From Bacteroidota bacterium (GTDB lineage Bacteria > Bacteroidota > Bacteroidia > Chitinophagales > Chitinophagaceae): a stretch of 64,000 nucleotides of DNA. Made by a program: the position numbers and the translations under genes. Within the stretch, counting starts at the first letter, position 1. The number at the start of each line of letters is the position of its first letter. The notes beneath the pieces were generated by a model, which was not told where the DNA came from, did not search any database, and worked only from the letters and a program-made list of their open reading frames with translations. The stretch is taken from positions 1 to 64,000 of the forward strand of contig JAEWKK010000019.1 in the NCBI GenBank assembly GCA_023386045.1. The letters run 5' to 3'. Of this stretch, positions 63,378-64,000 are shown one piece after another.

Positions 63378-64000
63378 ATGGGAGAAAGAACAAAAAAAGA
63401 AAGTAACGTTCCAAATTTGAGATTTAAGGAGTTTGAGGGTGAGTGGGAATCTAAAACAATAAATGAATTAGGCAACTTTTTAGGTGGCGGAACACCTTCA
63501 TCAGTAAATTCAAATTTTTGGAATGGCGAAATTCCTTGGATTTCATCTTCAGATTTGGACGAAAACGATATTCATACTGTAAGAATTACAAGGTTTATAA
63601 ACGAAGAAGCTATTAGAAATTCTTCAACCAAACTCTGTATAGCTCCAGTTATTTTAATTGTTTCAAGAGTCGGTGTTGGGAAGGTTGCTTATTCTACAAA
63701 AAGTCTTTGTACGAGTCAAGATTTTACCAATATAGTTAATTTGAAATGTAATGGATCGTTTCTTTCTTATTTGCTCTCTGTGGTAATGAGAAAAGCGGGG
63801 TCGAATACCCAAGGGACATCTATAAAAGGAATACCATCAAATGAAATCAAATCTAAAACAGTATATATTCCAGAAGACGGCGAGCAACAAAAAATAGCGT
63901 CATTTCTGTCGCTACTTGATGATAGAATATCAACTCAAAGCAAAATAATTACCCAATTAGAAACTCTAATGCAAGGCCTTAATGAGCAATTACTTAATCA
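63378..64000 (+). CDS. hsdS: Type I specificity subunit (N-terminal part, cut by window end)
   Basis: The ATG at 63378 opens a frame that runs to the window edge (207 codons) without a stop. It begins with NVPNLRFKEFEGEWE, then a first target-recognition domain (GGGTPSSVNSNFWNGEIPWI, LIVSRVGVGKVAYST) and the conserved spacer helix near the end (FLSLLDDRISTQSKIITQLE). The second TRD lies beyond the window. HsdS sets the DNA sequence that HsdM methylates and HsdR restricts. Confidence 0.92.
   Translation, partial: MGERTKKESNVPNLRFKEFEGEWESKTINELGNFLGGGTPSSVNSNFWNGEIPWISSSDLDENDIHTVRITRFINEEAIRNSSTKLCIAPVILIVSRVGVGKVAYSTKSLCTSQDFTNIVNLKCNGSFLSYLLSVVMRKAGSNTQGTSIKGIPSNEIKSKTVYIPEDGEQQKIASFLSLLDDRISTQSKIITQLETLMQGLNEQLLN

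Overview
The window looks like chromosomal DNA of a member of the Bacteroidota, most likely family Chitinophagaceae. The signs are a secreted protein ending in a type IX secretion (Por) sorting domain, a GH97 glycosidase, DUF6089 and HYC_CC_PP family proteins, many short lipoproteins with a Cys lipobox, promoter-like TAnnTTTG elements, and very few Shine-Dalgarno sequences. The family-level placement is inference from gene content; no rRNA gene is present. No tRNA, CRISPR array, insertion sequence or phage gene was found.

Layout. 0-9.2 kb: a partial gene at the left edge, an intergenic repeat patch, a LOG-family protein, a GH97 glucosidase next to a SemiSWEET sugar transporter, a HAD phosphatase, a serine hydrolase lipoprotein, and cobalamin-dependent methionine synthase split into two genes. 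9.4-16.2 kb (all minus strand): recR, an Ig-like lipoprotein, a large UvrD-type helicase-nuclease, a methyltransferase and a SWIB protein with a histone-H1-like tail. 16.5-26.5 kb: metallo-beta-lactamase-fold hydrolases, an RMD1 protein, PepSY-like secreted proteins, a YiiX-like hydrolase with a choice-of-anchor-J lipoprotein, a candidate structured small RNA near 20.8 kb and the type IX cargo protein. 26.7-37.4 kb: a DUF2231/ECF sigma operon, a flavin monooxygenase, an OmpA-domain protein, an orphan ABC ATPase, a DUF2231-Rieske fusion, nicotinate phosphoribosyltransferase, a PRC-barrel protein and a GlxA-type regulator.

37.5-52.2 kb is a copper (possibly copper/silver) handling region on the plus strand. 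It holds DoxX and small accessory genes, an AraC regulator with a CxxC metal-binding N-terminus, a CopA P-type ATPase, a CxxC metallochaperone, a DUF305 lipoprotein, a Cys-rich four-helix copper-storage protein, a His-rich HYC_CC_PP protein, and a complete TolC/adaptor/RND efflux set with a heavy-metal-binding-domain lipoprotein. The predicted flow is cytoplasmic sensing and chaperoning, export to the periplasm by CopA, and removal across the outer membrane by the RND pump.

52.2-57 kb: a PAP2 phosphatase, a rhodanese-like protein, a CLC antiporter bracketed by palindromic ATCTGTG repeats, and aminopeptidase P. 57.6 kb to the right edge is a type I restriction-modification operon, hsdR - ACNase - hsdM - hsdS (cut off by the window end). 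The gene between hsdR and hsdM is the most notable item here. It is a 382-residue ABC-type ATPase whose C-terminus carries an Arg-x3-Glu...His triad spaced almost as in the PrrC anticodon nuclease of E. coli. It therefore looks like a tRNA-cleaving back-up weapon kept dormant by the restriction enzyme. This region also looks more AT-rich by eye than the rest, consistent with an acquired defence module.
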